Shown here in pieces: positions 33,951-42,293 of a DNA stretch of 48,449 nt. How positions within the stretch are numbered: position 1 is the first letter of the stretch; each line of letters opens with the position of its first letter. The DNA comes from an uncultured Adlercreutzia sp. (lineage in GTDB: Bacteria; Actinomycetota; Coriobacteriia; Coriobacteriales; Eggerthellaceae): the NCBI GenBank assembly GCA_910585575.1, contig CAJUFS010000014.1:1-48449 (forward strand), given 5' to 3'. The translations under genes and the position numbers were made by a program. Under the pieces are notes generated by a model that saw nothing but the letters and a program-made list of their open reading frames with translations, was not told the origin of the DNA and searched no databases.

Positions 33951-36734
33951 CTACAGCGCCCCCGTCACTTCGAGAGCCGTTTCCAACACGTCGTGTGCGG
34001 CGGCGGCACCGGCGCCCGATTCTCCGCGCTCGATGGCCACGGCCACTACGACCTTCGGGTCGTTCGCCGGGGCGAGGCCCACGAACCAGCTGTCGTCATC
34101 GCCGTCGCCGCGCTCGTGGGTGCCGGTCTTGCCGGCTACGGCCACGCCGTCGATGGCGGCTCGTGAGCCGGTGCCGTCGGTAACGACGCCCTTCATGATC
34201 TCGATCTCGCGGGCGGCGGTGTCTTTGTCGATAGCCTGCTTCAGCTTGAGGGGCATCGGCGAGAAGCTGCGCTCGCCGTTGGCGTTGTACACGCCGTCGA
34301 CCAGGTAGGGCTGCATGAGCGCGCCCTCGTTGGCGATGGCGCAGCCCACGAGGCACATTTGCATGACCGTGGCCTGGGGGCCGGCCGGGCTCTCGTGCTC
34401 GCCCACGGGCTCGCCGCAGGCGGCCCAGGCTGTTTCCCAGGTAGTCATTTCCTCGGGATCGGGCATGAGCGAGGTGGCCAAGGGCAACGGGAAGTCGATG
34501 TCCTCGTTGAAGCCGAAGTTGCCGGCCATCTGCACGAGCAAGTCGGCACCCAGCTGAACGCCTACCTGGCCGAACACCGTGTTCGACGAGTACCACATGG
34601 CCATTTCCAGCGTGATGCGGCCGTAGTTGCGCTTCTTCACGTTCGTGACCGGGGCGTTGCCGATATCCATGGTGCCCGGCGAGTCGTACATGGTATCGGC
34701 CGTGGCCACCCCGTCTTGCAGGGCCGCGGCCAGGGTGACCATCTTGAAGGTGGAGCCCGGGGCGTAAAGCGCCTGGGTGGCGCGGTTGAACAGTTCCGAG
34801 GAGTCGCTGCTGTTGTCGGAGGCGGCGGTGAGCAGCGCCTCGTAGTCGGCGGCGTCGAAGGTGGGCGAGGAGGCCAGGGCCAGCACGGCGCCGGTTTCGG
34901 GATTCATCACCACGCAGGCACCCACCTGGCCTTCCAGCACGTTTTGCGCAGCGCGCTGGATGGTGGCGTCGATGGTGAGCGTGACATCGTTGCCCTTCGT
35001 TTGGATGCCGGCCAACGAGTTCACCACATCGGTGAAACTGGCGAAATTCTGCTCGCCGCGCAGCGTGTCGTTGTAGGCGGCCTCGATGCCGGCTGAGCCG
35101 AACTTCTGCGAAGTGTAGCCCACGATGTGGGCAGCCAGGGTACCTGCGGGGTATTCGCGCTTATAGGTGCCGTCTTCTTGGCGCACCGACTGGGCCAGCA
35201 CGGTGCCGTCGACGGTGGAAATGGTGCCGCGCTCCATGGTGGCCTCGCGGGCCATGGTGTGGTTGTTGCTCGGCATGTTCTGGTACTCGGGGGCCTTGAT
35301 GACCATGAGATAGGTGAGGTTGGCCACCAGCACGCCGAAGAGCACCGAGTAGATGATCATGGTGCCGGTGAGGCGCTTGCCCAGGGCCACGCGGCCCAGC
35401 ACCGAGTTGGTGCCATGGGAGCCGATAGTACCCGTTTGGCGCATTTCGGAATCGACGCCTGTGCCCTCGTCGCCGCAGCGCAGCAGGCAGCCCACAATAA
35501 TGAAGCTGGCAATAAGCGAGGAGCCGCCTTGGCTGATGAAGGGCAGGGTGATGCCGGTCAGGGGGATGAGGCGCGTCACGCCGCCCACAATAATGAAGGC
35601 CTGCAGCACGATGATGGAGGTGAGGCCCACGGCGGTAAACGAGCTGACATCGCTTTTCGCCCGGGCCGCCGTGACCACGCCGCGAATGGCGAAGCACAGA
35701 TACAGAAGCAGCACGCCAGCGGCGCCCATGAGGCCCGTCTCCTCGGCGATGACCGGGAAGATGAAGTCGCTCTCGGCGACGGGGATGCCGCCTTCGGCGA
35801 TGGGGTTGCCGCCCATGCCGCGGCCGATGCCCTGGCCGAACAAGTCGCCGTCGGCCAGCGAGTAGATAGATTGCACCAGCTGGAAGCCGGCGCCCTGGGC
35901 GTCGGCGAAGGGGTCCTGCCAGATGGCCACACGGGCCTGCACGTGGCCCATGAAGGAGTACAAGGCCACGGCGGCAATAACGGCCAGGCCGATGGACACC
36001 ACCAGGTACAGTTTTTTACCGGTGGCCACGTACAGCATGATGACGAACACCGAGAACAGCACGAGGGCCAGGCCCAGGTCCTTCTCCAGCACCACCACCA
36101 CGAAGGCGAGCGCCCACATAACGATAAGGGGCAGCAAGGTGGGTAGGCTCGGCAGGTTGAAGGGACCCACTTGCCAGGTGAACACCGAGAGCATTTCCCG
36201 GTTGGCCGCCAGATAGGCGGCGATGAAGAACACGATGAGTATCTTCGCGATTTCGCCGGGCTGGAACGAGAAGGGGCCGATGGACAGCCACAGCTGGCCG
36301 CCGCCGGACTCGTGGCCGATAACGGGCAGCATGGGGGAGAGCAAGAACAAGATGCCCACCACCATGAGGGTGTATTTGTAGTTGGCCAGCTTATCGAGGT
36401 TGCGCACCACGGCCAGCACGAGAATCATGACCACGACACCGGCGAAGAGCCACACCACCTGGCTTAAGGCCTTGTCGGGTAGAATGCGCGTGACAAAGGC
36501 GATGCCGATACCCGACAGTGCGAAGGCGATGGGCAGCAGCGCCGGGTCGGCGGCGGGGGCCAGCTTGCGCACAGCCAGATGGGCCACGAGAAAGCTGCCG
36601 AAAATGCCGAGGGGCACCGCCAGGGTCTCCACCGACAAGGTTTGGCCGCCGGTGACCACCAGCATGGCGAAGAGCACAATGACGATAGGCGAGGCGATGA
36701 GCAGGAGCAAAAGCTCGATGTTGCGTCGGGACAT
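33951..36734 (-). CDS. Natural fusion of a SEDS glycosyltransferase (RodA/FtsW) and a class B penicillin-binding protein
   Basis: The ATG at 36734 follows GGAGGTG and gives 927 aa; the open frame upstream of it is out-of-gene low-complexity sequence. Residues 1-400 are a ten-helix SEDS polymerase (for example SIGPFSFQPGEIAKI, GQGIGRGMGGNPIAEGGIPV, LPLTGITLPFISQGGSS). A further helix at about 425-450 leads into a class B PBP. The transpeptidase motifs are S661-T-F-K, S716-S-N718 and K869-T-G. Usually RodA and PbpA are separate, adjacent proteins that act as a complex; here both activities are one polypeptide, polymerising and cross-linking peptidoglycan. The frame is continuous, with no sign of a sequencing artefact. 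Confidence 0.95.
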   Translation of the reverse strand: MSRRNIELLLLLIASPIVIVLFAMLVVTGGQTLSVETLAVPLGIFGSFLVAHLAVRKLAPAADPALLPIAFALSGIGIAFVTRILPDKALSQVVWLFAGVVVMILVLAVVRNLDKLANYKYTLMVVGILFLLSPMLPVIGHESGGGQLWLSIGPFSFQPGEIAKILIVFFIAAYLAANREMLSVFTWQVGPFNLPSLPTLLPLIVMWALAFVVVVLEKDLGLALVLFSVFVIMLYVATGKKLYLVVSIGLAVIAAVALYSFMGHVQARVAIWQDPFADAQGAGFQLVQSIYSLADGDLFGQGIGRGMGGNPIAEGGIPVAESDFIFPVIAEETGLMGAAGVLLLYLCFAIRGVVTAARAKSDVSSFTAVGLTSIIVLQAFIIVGGVTRLIPLTGITLPFISQGGSSLIASFIIVGCLLRCGDEGTGVDSEMRQTGTIGSHGTNSVLGRVALGKRLTGTMIIYSVLFGVLVANLTYLMVIKAPEYQNMPSNNHTMAREATMERGTISTVDGTVLAQSVRQEDGTYKREYPAGTLAAHIVGYTSQKFGSAGIEAAYNDTLRGEQNFASFTDVVNSLAGIQTKGNDVTLTIDATIQRAAQNVLEGQVGACVVMNPETGAVLALASSPTFDAADYEALLTAASDNSSDSSELFNRATQALYAPGSTFKMVTLAAALQDGVATADTMYDSPGTMDIGNAPVTNVKKRNYGRITLEMAMWYSSNTVFGQVGVQLGADLLVQMAGNFGFNEDIDFPLPLATSLMPDPEEMTTWETAWAACGEPVGEHESPAGPQATVMQMCLVGCAIANEGALMQPYLVDGVYNANGERSFSPMPLKLKQAIDKDTAAREIEIMKGVVTDGTGSRAAIDGVAVAGKTGTHERGDGDDDSWFVGLAPANDPKVVVAVAIERGESGAGAAAAHDVLETALEVTGAL

Positions 36735-36744
36735 GGTGCACCTC

Positions 36745-38064
36745 CTAGGCCGTCGGGTCGGCCGAGGGGGTTGGAGACGGGGAGGTGGTGTCGGCGTCGT
36801 TCGAGCCCGCCGAGGAGTTGGCCGCAGCAGCGTCACCGTCGGAGCCTGTGGCCTCGGTGGCCGTGGTGCCGGCAGCGTCCGTCCCGTTGGCGCCGGTGTC
36901 GGGCGTGGCGTTCGGGTCGGTAGCCGTGCCCTCATCGTTGCCGGCGGCGGCCGCTGCCGCAGCCTCCTCGGCGGCTTGGGCCGCGGCTTGCTGCTTCTCG
37001 GCTATTTCCGCCTCGTAGAGTTTTACCAAGTTGTCGGCATCGGCGAGGCCGTCCACGCGAATGCCCTCCTCGCGCAGGCGATTGGCCGTGCCCGGCTGCA
37101 AGTCGTCCACGGCGATATCGGTAACGCGGTCGAGGGTGGAGAAGCTGAAGCCGAACAAGTCTCCGGGAACGCCCCGATAGACGGCGACTTTGCCGTTGTC
37201 GTCGGCCAGGTAGGCCGAGTTGGACACCAGGTAGTTCAAGCCGAAGCCGGCGCCCACGAGAATGGCGGCCAGCAGCGCGACGAGCATGATAGCTGTGGCG
37301 CGCGTGCGGCGCGTCATCTTGCGGGTGCGCTGTTCGGCCAGGCCGGTGACGTCTACCACGATGACCGTGGTGTTGTCGTAGCCGCCCAGGGAATTCGCCT
37401 CGTTAACGAGCTGAGCCGCGCAGCGCTGCGGATCGGTGGCGCTGTTGAGAATGGCCTCGATGCGGTCGTCCTCGAGCATGGTGCACAGGCCGTCGGAGCA
37501 CAGCAGCAAGCGGTCGCCCGTCTCCACGTTGAGCTCGAAGAGGTCGGGCTCGGTGCGTGGGTCGGAGCCCAGGGCGCGGGTGATGACCGAGCGCTGGGGA
37601 TGCACGCGCGCTTCGGCGGGGGTGATCTGGCCCGCCTCGATAAGGTCGGTGACCAGCGAATGGTCGCGGGTGAGCTGCTGCAGGCGCCCGTGATGCAGAA
37701 GATAGGCGCGCGAGTCGCCCACCTGGGCAATGACGAGTCGCTCTTTATCGAGGATGGCGGCGGTGCAGGTGCAGCCCATGCCGGCGCGCCCGACGCCTTC
37801 GCGAGCGGCCTTGATGATGGCCAGGTTGGCCTCTTCGACCGCTTGGCCGAGGGCGGCCGCATCGGCGGTGCGGGGCGCCCGCTGGGCCACCACGTCCACG
37901 GCAATTTCCGAGGCCACTTCACCTGCGGCGTGGCCTCCCATACCGTCGCACACCACGTAGAGCGGGGGCGCTACGACCAGGGAGTCCTCGTTGTGCTCGC
38001 GCACGCAGCCCACATCGGTGCGGCTGCCGAAGGTGGAGTTGGCTTTCCGTCGCGTGCGGGCCAT
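36745..38064 (-). CDS. pstP: PP2C-family protein phosphatase, membrane-anchored
   Basis: This phosphatase removes phosphate from targets of the PASTA kinase. The 439-aa product begins at an ATG that overlaps the fhaB stop by one base. The PP2C domain (about 1-245) has TDVGCVREHNEDS, the metal-binding DGMGGHAAGEVAS, VGDSRAYLL, LLLCSDGL and GGYDNTTVIVVDV. A membrane helix (about 258-282) leads to an extracytoplasmic part whose last 110 residues are Ala-, Thr-, Gly- and Asp-rich low complexity with a short coiled coil. Its stop is 10 bp from the SEDS-PBP start, so the two are probably translationally linked. Confidence 0.93.
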   Translation of the reverse strand: MARTRRKANSTFGSRTDVGCVREHNEDSLVVAPPLYVVCDGMGGHAAGEVASEIAVDVVAQRAPRTADAAALGQAVEEANLAIIKAAREGVGRAGMGCTCTAAILDKERLVIAQVGDSRAYLLHHGRLQQLTRDHSLVTDLIEAGQITPAEARVHPQRSVITRALGSDPRTEPDLFELNVETGDRLLLCSDGLCTMLEDDRIEAILNSATDPQRCAAQLVNEANSLGGYDNTTVIVVDVTGLAEQRTRKMTRRTRATAIMLVALLAAILVGAGFGLNYLVSNSAYLADDNGKVAVYRGVPGDLFGFSFSTLDRVTDIAVDDLQPGTANRLREEGIRVDGLADADNLVKLYEAEIAEKQQAAAQAAEEAAAAAAAGNDEGTATDPNATPDTGANGTDAAGTTATEATGSDGDAAAANSSAGSNDADTTSPSPTPSADPTA

Positions 38065-38477
38065 TACTCGTACCTCACACGGATATCGACGTCGCCGATG
38101 GTGACGAGGTCTTTATTGCGCAGGGCCACCGGCTCGTGGATGGCGCGCCCGTTCACAGCGGTGCCGTTCTTCGACCCCAGGTCCTCGACGAAGAGGTTCT
38201 GGCCCATCAGCTGGAAGCGCGCGTGGCGTCCTGACACGTAGCCGGCTCCGATGACGATGTCGGCGCCCGGGGAGCGGCCCACAATAACGGGGCCATGCAC
38301 GGCGATGGACACGCCGCGCAGCTCTTTCGGGCCGTGCTCTACGGACAGCGTCCAGCCGCGCTCTTTCTTACGGGAGCCTTTCACCATGCCAATGCCCGTG
38401 CGCATGATGGCGAACAGGAAAAGGTAAAGGAGCGCCACGAAAAGAAGGCGCGCGATAAGCAGGACGAGATCGATCAC
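38064..38477 (-). CDS. fhaB: Small membrane-anchored FHA-domain protein
   Basis: The product is 137 aa. One N-terminal membrane helix (about 3-27) precedes a cytoplasmic FHA domain (about 62-137; VIVGRSPGADIVIGAGYVSG, GRHARF, LGSKNGTAVNG). FHA domains bind phosphothreonine, so the protein probably docks on phosphorylated PknB substrates at the membrane. The length, helix and position between fhaA and pstP match actinobacterial FhaB/FipA. It overlaps pstP by one base. Confidence 0.93.
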   Translation of the reverse strand: MIDLVLLIARLLFVALLYLFLFAIMRTGIGMVKGSRKKERGWTLSVEHGPKELRGVSIAVHGPVIVGRSPGADIVIGAGYVSGRHARFQLMGQNLFVEDLGSKNGTAVNGRAIHEPVALRNKDLVTIGDVDIRVRYE

Positions 38478-38504
38478 CGAATAACCTCCAAAGCCGCGGG
38501 CGGG

Positions 38505-39428
38505 CTAGATGAGCTGGAACTCGAGGTTGGTGGTGCCCATGACGATGCGGTCAGCATCGTTGAGGGCCACCGACTTGATTTGGCGTCCGTTGACGAAGGT
38601 GCCGTTGGTGGAGCCTAGGTCGGTGAGGATCCACGCGCCCGACTCGTCCTGGCGAATCTCGCCGTGGACGCGGGACACGTTGATGTCGGGGATGACGATG
38701 TCGTTCTTGGATTCGCGGCCGATGGTCTCGGCGCGGCCGGGCAGCGTGAAAGCGCGGTCGTTGGTGATGTCGTAGATGTAGGCCTGGCGGGTTTCAGGCT
38801 CGGGCTCGTCGTAGCCATCGCTGTAGCCATCCTGCACCTGGCCGAACATCATGGTTTGCGGCTCGCCGCCGTTGTCGTAGCCATAGCCGTCGTCGTAAGC
38901 CGGGGCGGCCTGATAGGGCTCCTGGTAGGCCGGCTCCTGGTAGCCGTAGTTGGCTGCCGGGGCGGGCGCGGCGGGCGCCGGAGCGGCAGCGCGGCCGTTC
39001 TGGGAGCGCATGAGGCCATAGCGTGCGAACTCTTCCTGGCGCAGCTGCTCCACCAGGGGAGAGGCCACCATTTCGGCGATGACGTCGAACTTGCCATGGC
39101 GCAGATCGTCGTCGACGATGAAGCGCACCAGGGGCTGGCCGTCCATGACCAGGCCGTGCTCGGCGGCTTTGGCGGACAAGTAGGTTTCGGTCTCGCCGGC
39201 CAAGGTGGGGTAGTAGCCCAGCAGGCGGCGGTCGTCATCGGGATTGACCAGAACGGTGTAAAGAGTGGGGGCGTACTGCTTGCCTGCGCCGACCATTTTC
39301 TCGCGGCGCATCTGCTTCTCGGCCTTCTTGGCAATTTGGACCGGAGAGAGCGGCGCGGCACCCATGCGATCGGCGGCGCCTTCCACCGTGTCTTCCATTT
39401 TGCCCTCGAACCTTGAGAGGAGTCCCAT
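38505..39428 (-). CDS. fhaA: FhaA-like protein: DUF3662 plus FHA domain
   Basis: The product is 307 aa from the ATG at 39428, preceded by AAGGAG. Residues 1-130 are the DUF3662 domain (MGLLSRFEGKMEDTVEGA, SPVQIAKKAEKQMRREKMV), the mark of FhaA proteins. A disordered Ala/Pro/Tyr/Gln-rich linker (about 145-210) leads to the FHA domain (about 215-307; ETIGRESKNDIVIPD, VSRVHGEI, DLGSTNGTFVNGR). In mycobacteria FhaA binds phosphorylated membrane proteins such as the lipid II flippase MviN. It is the first gene of the cluster; fhaB follows after 27 bp. Confidence 0.94.
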   Translation of the reverse strand: MGLLSRFEGKMEDTVEGAADRMGAAPLSPVQIAKKAEKQMRREKMVGAGKQYAPTLYTVLVNPDDDRRLLGYYPTLAGETETYLSAKAAEHGLVMDGQPLVRFIVDDDLRHGKFDVIAEMVASPLVEQLRQEEFARYGLMRSQNGRAAAPAPAAPAPAANYGYQEPAYQEPYQAAPAYDDGYGYDNGGEPQTMMFGQVQDGYSDGYDEPEPETRQAYIYDITNDRAFTLPGRAETIGRESKNDIVIPDINVSRVHGEIRQDESGAWILTDLGSTNGTFVNGRQIKSVALNDADRIVMGTTNLEFQLI

Positions 39429-39866
39429 GTGATTCTCCTTGTTTCTACCGTGTTTAAGCTACGTTCAAATGCACAACCGCATATTTTGCCATAAACCCTG
39501 CGCCTTTCTGTCAACAAGCCGCCAACCTTACGCAATCGTCACAGCGAGAGGACCGGGGCCGTTCCGCCGCCTGTGCGCCCCTCCGGCATCCCGCTTCGGG
39601 TATGCGCCGATCCGCTGGCTCGGCTTGCTGGAGGTTCCGAGATTGGGCGGTTTGGTTCCTTTCCAGCCGTCAAAAGGGAGGGGTTTGGTAGCGAGCGTTC
39701 GAGAAAGGCCAGGTCGCATTCTGCTCCCCTCGACTGCGCGGGAGCCAAACCGCCCGATCTTGGAACGTAAGTGGCGTAAAGATGGAAACGGGTTGATAGC
39801 AGGTCAATTGATAAGGGTGGAGGTCGGCTTATGCCTTGGTAGCATGAGCGCGCGAGGAGGTGCCCC
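39429..39866. other. Divergent spacer between fhaA and the UbiB-like gene
   Basis: The 438-bp spacer must hold the promoters for both flanking genes. Most of its middle is repeat copy B. I see no gene in it. An AT-rich stretch at about 39479-39492 (CATATTTTGCCATA) is the likeliest fhaA promoter region, but no clear pair of boxes stands out. Confidence 0.45.
39633..39766. repeat. Dispersed palindromic repeat, copy B
   Basis: The left arm at 39633-39659 (GGTTCCGAGATTGGGCGGTT, then TGGTTCC) and the inverted right arm at 39741-39766 (GGAGCCAAACCGCCCGATCT, then TGGAAC) differ at only a few positions. The internal 49 bp (39669-39717) match copy A near 15675 at 37/49 positions. It is non-coding. 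Confidence 0.7.
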
Positions 39867-41519
39867 ATGGCTACATTTCAGGACTTTGTGAAGCTGGCGA
39901 AGATCAGCATGCAGGACAAGACGTCCCATAAGCGCATGAACGAGATTCTGCGCATCATGCACCAGTACCACGTGCTGGCCGGCTTAACGCCCGAGCGTGC
40001 CGTAGAGGTGTTGCAGGCCTTGGGTCCCACCTATGTGAAAATTGGCCAACTGGCCTCCAACCGCTCCGATCTGCTGCCGAAAGAGTATTGCGACGCCTTT
40101 GAGAAGCTACGCGATGATGCTGACCCCATGCCGTTCGCCACGGTGGTCGAGCAAATCGACAAGGCCTACGGGGCCTCGTGGCACACGGTGTTCGCCTCCA
40201 TCGACCCCAATCCGTTGGGTGCCGCCTCCATTGCCCAGGTGCACAAGGCGGTGCTGCTCGACGGCACGGTGGTGGCGGTCAAAGTGCGCCGGCCCGGCGT
40301 GGCCGAGTCCATGGCCGAGGACATCATGCTCATGAAGCACCTCATTGCCACGGGCGAGCTGGTCAGCAACAGCCACCGCGACATTCTGCTTTCCCTGGAA
40401 GGCTTCGTGGAGGAAATCGAGCGCACCACGGCCAACGAGGTGAACTTCACCATCGAGTTGAACAACCTGGTGCGTTTCCATAAAGAGATAGAAACGGAAG
40501 AGGGGGTCACCTCGCCGGTGCCCTATCCCGCGTACTCCACCGATTCAGTGCTGGTCATGGAGTTTGTGCAGGGCATTGAAATTTCCGACACGGCGAAGCT
40601 GCGGGAGCAGGGGGTGGACGTGGAAGCCCTGGCGCGCCGCGTGTGCCAAAGCTACGTGACCCAGGTGCTCGACAACGGCTTCTTCCACGCTGATCCGCAC
40701 CCGGGCAATATATTAGTGCGTAAGGGCGAAGTGGTCTGGATCGACCTGGGCATGGTGGGCAGCTTAACGGCCTCGGAGCGCATGCTGGTGGGCAAGGTGT
40801 TCACCGCCGTGGCCACGAACAGCGCCTACTTGCTTATGCAGGCGCTGACGGGGCTCGTCCATGTGGTGGGGCCCGTCGACCACGGTGCGCTGCTGGATGA
40901 TCTGGCCCGCCTGCTTTCCGAATACAGCACCGCAGAAATGAAGGACATCAACGTGGGCATCGTGCTCACCGAAGTGGTGGAGCTGCTGCGCAGCCAGAAC
41001 ATGGTGGTTACCTCGTCGGTGACCATGCTGGCCCGCGGCTTCGTCACCATCGAGGGGGTCATCGCCCAGGTGGCGCCCTCGATCAGCGTCATCGAAATTG
41101 TGTCCAAGCACGTCATTGCCCAGCAGGGCAGCCCGAAGAACATTGCCCAGCGCATGGTGGATCTGGCCATTGCAGGCACCGAATCGGCCGAGGCGCTGGC
41201 AAAACTTCCCACGCAGCTGTCGAACACGCTGGAGATGATCGACCGCGGGCAAATCAAGGTCAACGGCGACGTCGATGTGTCGTCGCGGGTGCTGGCCACG
41301 GTGTACGCCTCGGTGGGACGCCTTTCGCTGGCGCTGCTGTCGGCGGGGCTCTTCCTGGGTTCTTCCATCTTGTGCACTACCAGTATGCAGCCGCAGTTCT
41401 TGGGCGTGCCGTTGCTGGGTGTGTTGGGGTACCTGGGGGCTTTTGTGCTGGGGGTGTATACCATCGTGCGCATCATGGCCTCGCGCCATCGTCTGCTGAA
41501 CAACGAAGAGCCGCGCTAG
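39867..41519 (+). CDS. ABC1/UbiB atypical kinase family protein
   Basis: The ATG at 39867 follows GAGGAGGTG and gives 550 aa. The UbiB (ADCK/COQ8) signature is clear: the KxGQ motif in TYVKIGQLASNRSDLLP (about 50-66), the Ala-rich nucleotide loop GAASIAQVH, VVAVKVRRPGV, the catalytic HADPHPGNILV, and WIDLGMVG in place of DFG. Two membrane helices lie at the C-terminus (about 480-540). Family members are ATPases that support isoprenoid-quinone synthesis or lipid handling. In an anaerobe with quinone-linked reductases a menaquinone or lipid role is reasonable, but it is inference. No quinone genes are adjacent. Confidence 0.93.
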   Translation: MATFQDFVKLAKISMQDKTSHKRMNEILRIMHQYHVLAGLTPERAVEVLQALGPTYVKIGQLASNRSDLLPKEYCDAFEKLRDDADPMPFATVVEQIDKAYGASWHTVFASIDPNPLGAASIAQVHKAVLLDGTVVAVKVRRPGVAESMAEDIMLMKHLIATGELVSNSHRDILLSLEGFVEEIERTTANEVNFTIELNNLVRFHKEIETEEGVTSPVPYPAYSTDSVLVMEFVQGIEISDTAKLREQGVDVEALARRVCQSYVTQVLDNGFFHADPHPGNILVRKGEVVWIDLGMVGSLTASERMLVGKVFTAVATNSAYLLMQALTGLVHVVGPVDHGALLDDLARLLSEYSTAEMKDINVGIVLTEVVELLRSQNMVVTSSVTMLARGFVTIEGVIAQVAPSISVIEIVSKHVIAQQGSPKNIAQRMVDLAIAGTESAEALAKLPTQLSNTLEMIDRGQIKVNGDVDVSSRVLATVYASVGRLSLALLSAGLFLGSSILCTTSMQPQFLGVPLLGVLGYLGAFVLGVYTIVRIMASRHRLLNNEEPR

Positions 41520-41821
41520 GGGGCGCGTGAGCCAGACGGGTAGCACGCGAGGAATACGTGCGATGGGGCGGCTCGGGCCGTCGAGCTGCAGCGCGTTTGT
41601 GCCAGCTGGTGTCGCGGCACGCGAAGGGGCAACGCGATCCTTCATGGCTCCCCGCGCCGAGCTGCTGAAGCGTTGAGCCGCAGCGCGGGGATGAGTGATG
41701 GCTCGTAACGTGGCGTCTACAGCTGGTGGCCTTTCAAAGGGCTGGTGGTAGAATGAAGCCGTCTTTCATATATATGAGCAAATAACTAATTAATTTGCTC
41801 TACCAGGGGAAAGGTGTTGCC
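41520..41821. promoter_or_regulatory. Spacer with an AT-rich hairpin upstream of the universal stress gene
   Basis: The first 200 bp are G+C-rich with no gene. Near the end, GAGCAAAT/ATTTGCTC (41776-41783, 41793-41800) forms a perfect 8-bp inverted repeat, 22 bp before the next ATG and preceded by CATATATATGAG. This AT-rich patch is the likely promoter and possibly an operator. Confidence 0.45.
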
Positions 41822-42292
41822 ATGTATCAGAAGATTCTTGTTCCCTACGACAAGTCCGATCCTGCGAAGAACGCCCTGCAGGCGGCGCTCGATTTGGCCG
41901 CGGGCGTGCCGGATGCCACCATCACCGTGCTTTCGGTGGTCGATTGGCATGACTTCAACGCCGAAACCTTCCGCATTGCCTCCCGTATGTCAGGGGTGCT
42001 GGGCGATTCTCTGGACATGGACGCCATCGCCGAGGTGGAAAGCGAAGCCGTGAAGGCCGACACCGACGCCATTGCCGCCGACATTGCCCCGCTGGTGGGC
42101 GATACCGCTGGCGTCGAAATTGCCGTGGTCAACGGCTCGCCCCACGATTCCATCACGGCCTATGCCGACGAGGGTGGCTACGACTGCATCGTCATGGGCC
42201 ATCGCGGCCTGGGCGCCGTGCGCGGCATGCTGGGCAGCGTGTGCTACTCAGTGCTCCACAAGACCAACGTGCCCGTTCTGATTGTGAAATAA
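41822..42292 (+). CDS. Universal stress protein (UspA family)
   Basis: The ATG at 41822 follows GGGAAAGG and gives 156 aa, the usual size of a single-domain Usp. The fold starts with YQKILVPYDKSDPAKNALQA. The ATP-binding signature is GHRGLGAVRGMLGSV (G-2x-G-9x-G-S), so it probably binds ATP and dimerises. The gene for a Gly-rich membrane protein begins one base after its stop, so the two are co-transcribed and translationally coupled. Confidence 0.93.
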   Translation: MYQKILVPYDKSDPAKNALQAALDLAAGVPDATITVLSVVDWHDFNAETFRIASRMSGVLGDSLDMDAIAEVESEAVKADTDAIAADIAPLVGDTAGVEIAVVNGSPHDSITAYADEGGYDCIVMGHRGLGAVRGMLGSVCYSVLHKTNVPVLIVK

Positions 42293-42293
42293 G

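Noticed and set aside
36735..36935. N-terminal extension of the SEDS-PBP fusion
   Set aside because: The added residues are Pro/Arg/Thr-rich and overlap pstP in another frame. The ATG at 36734 has a GGAGGTG site and starts directly before the first membrane helix.
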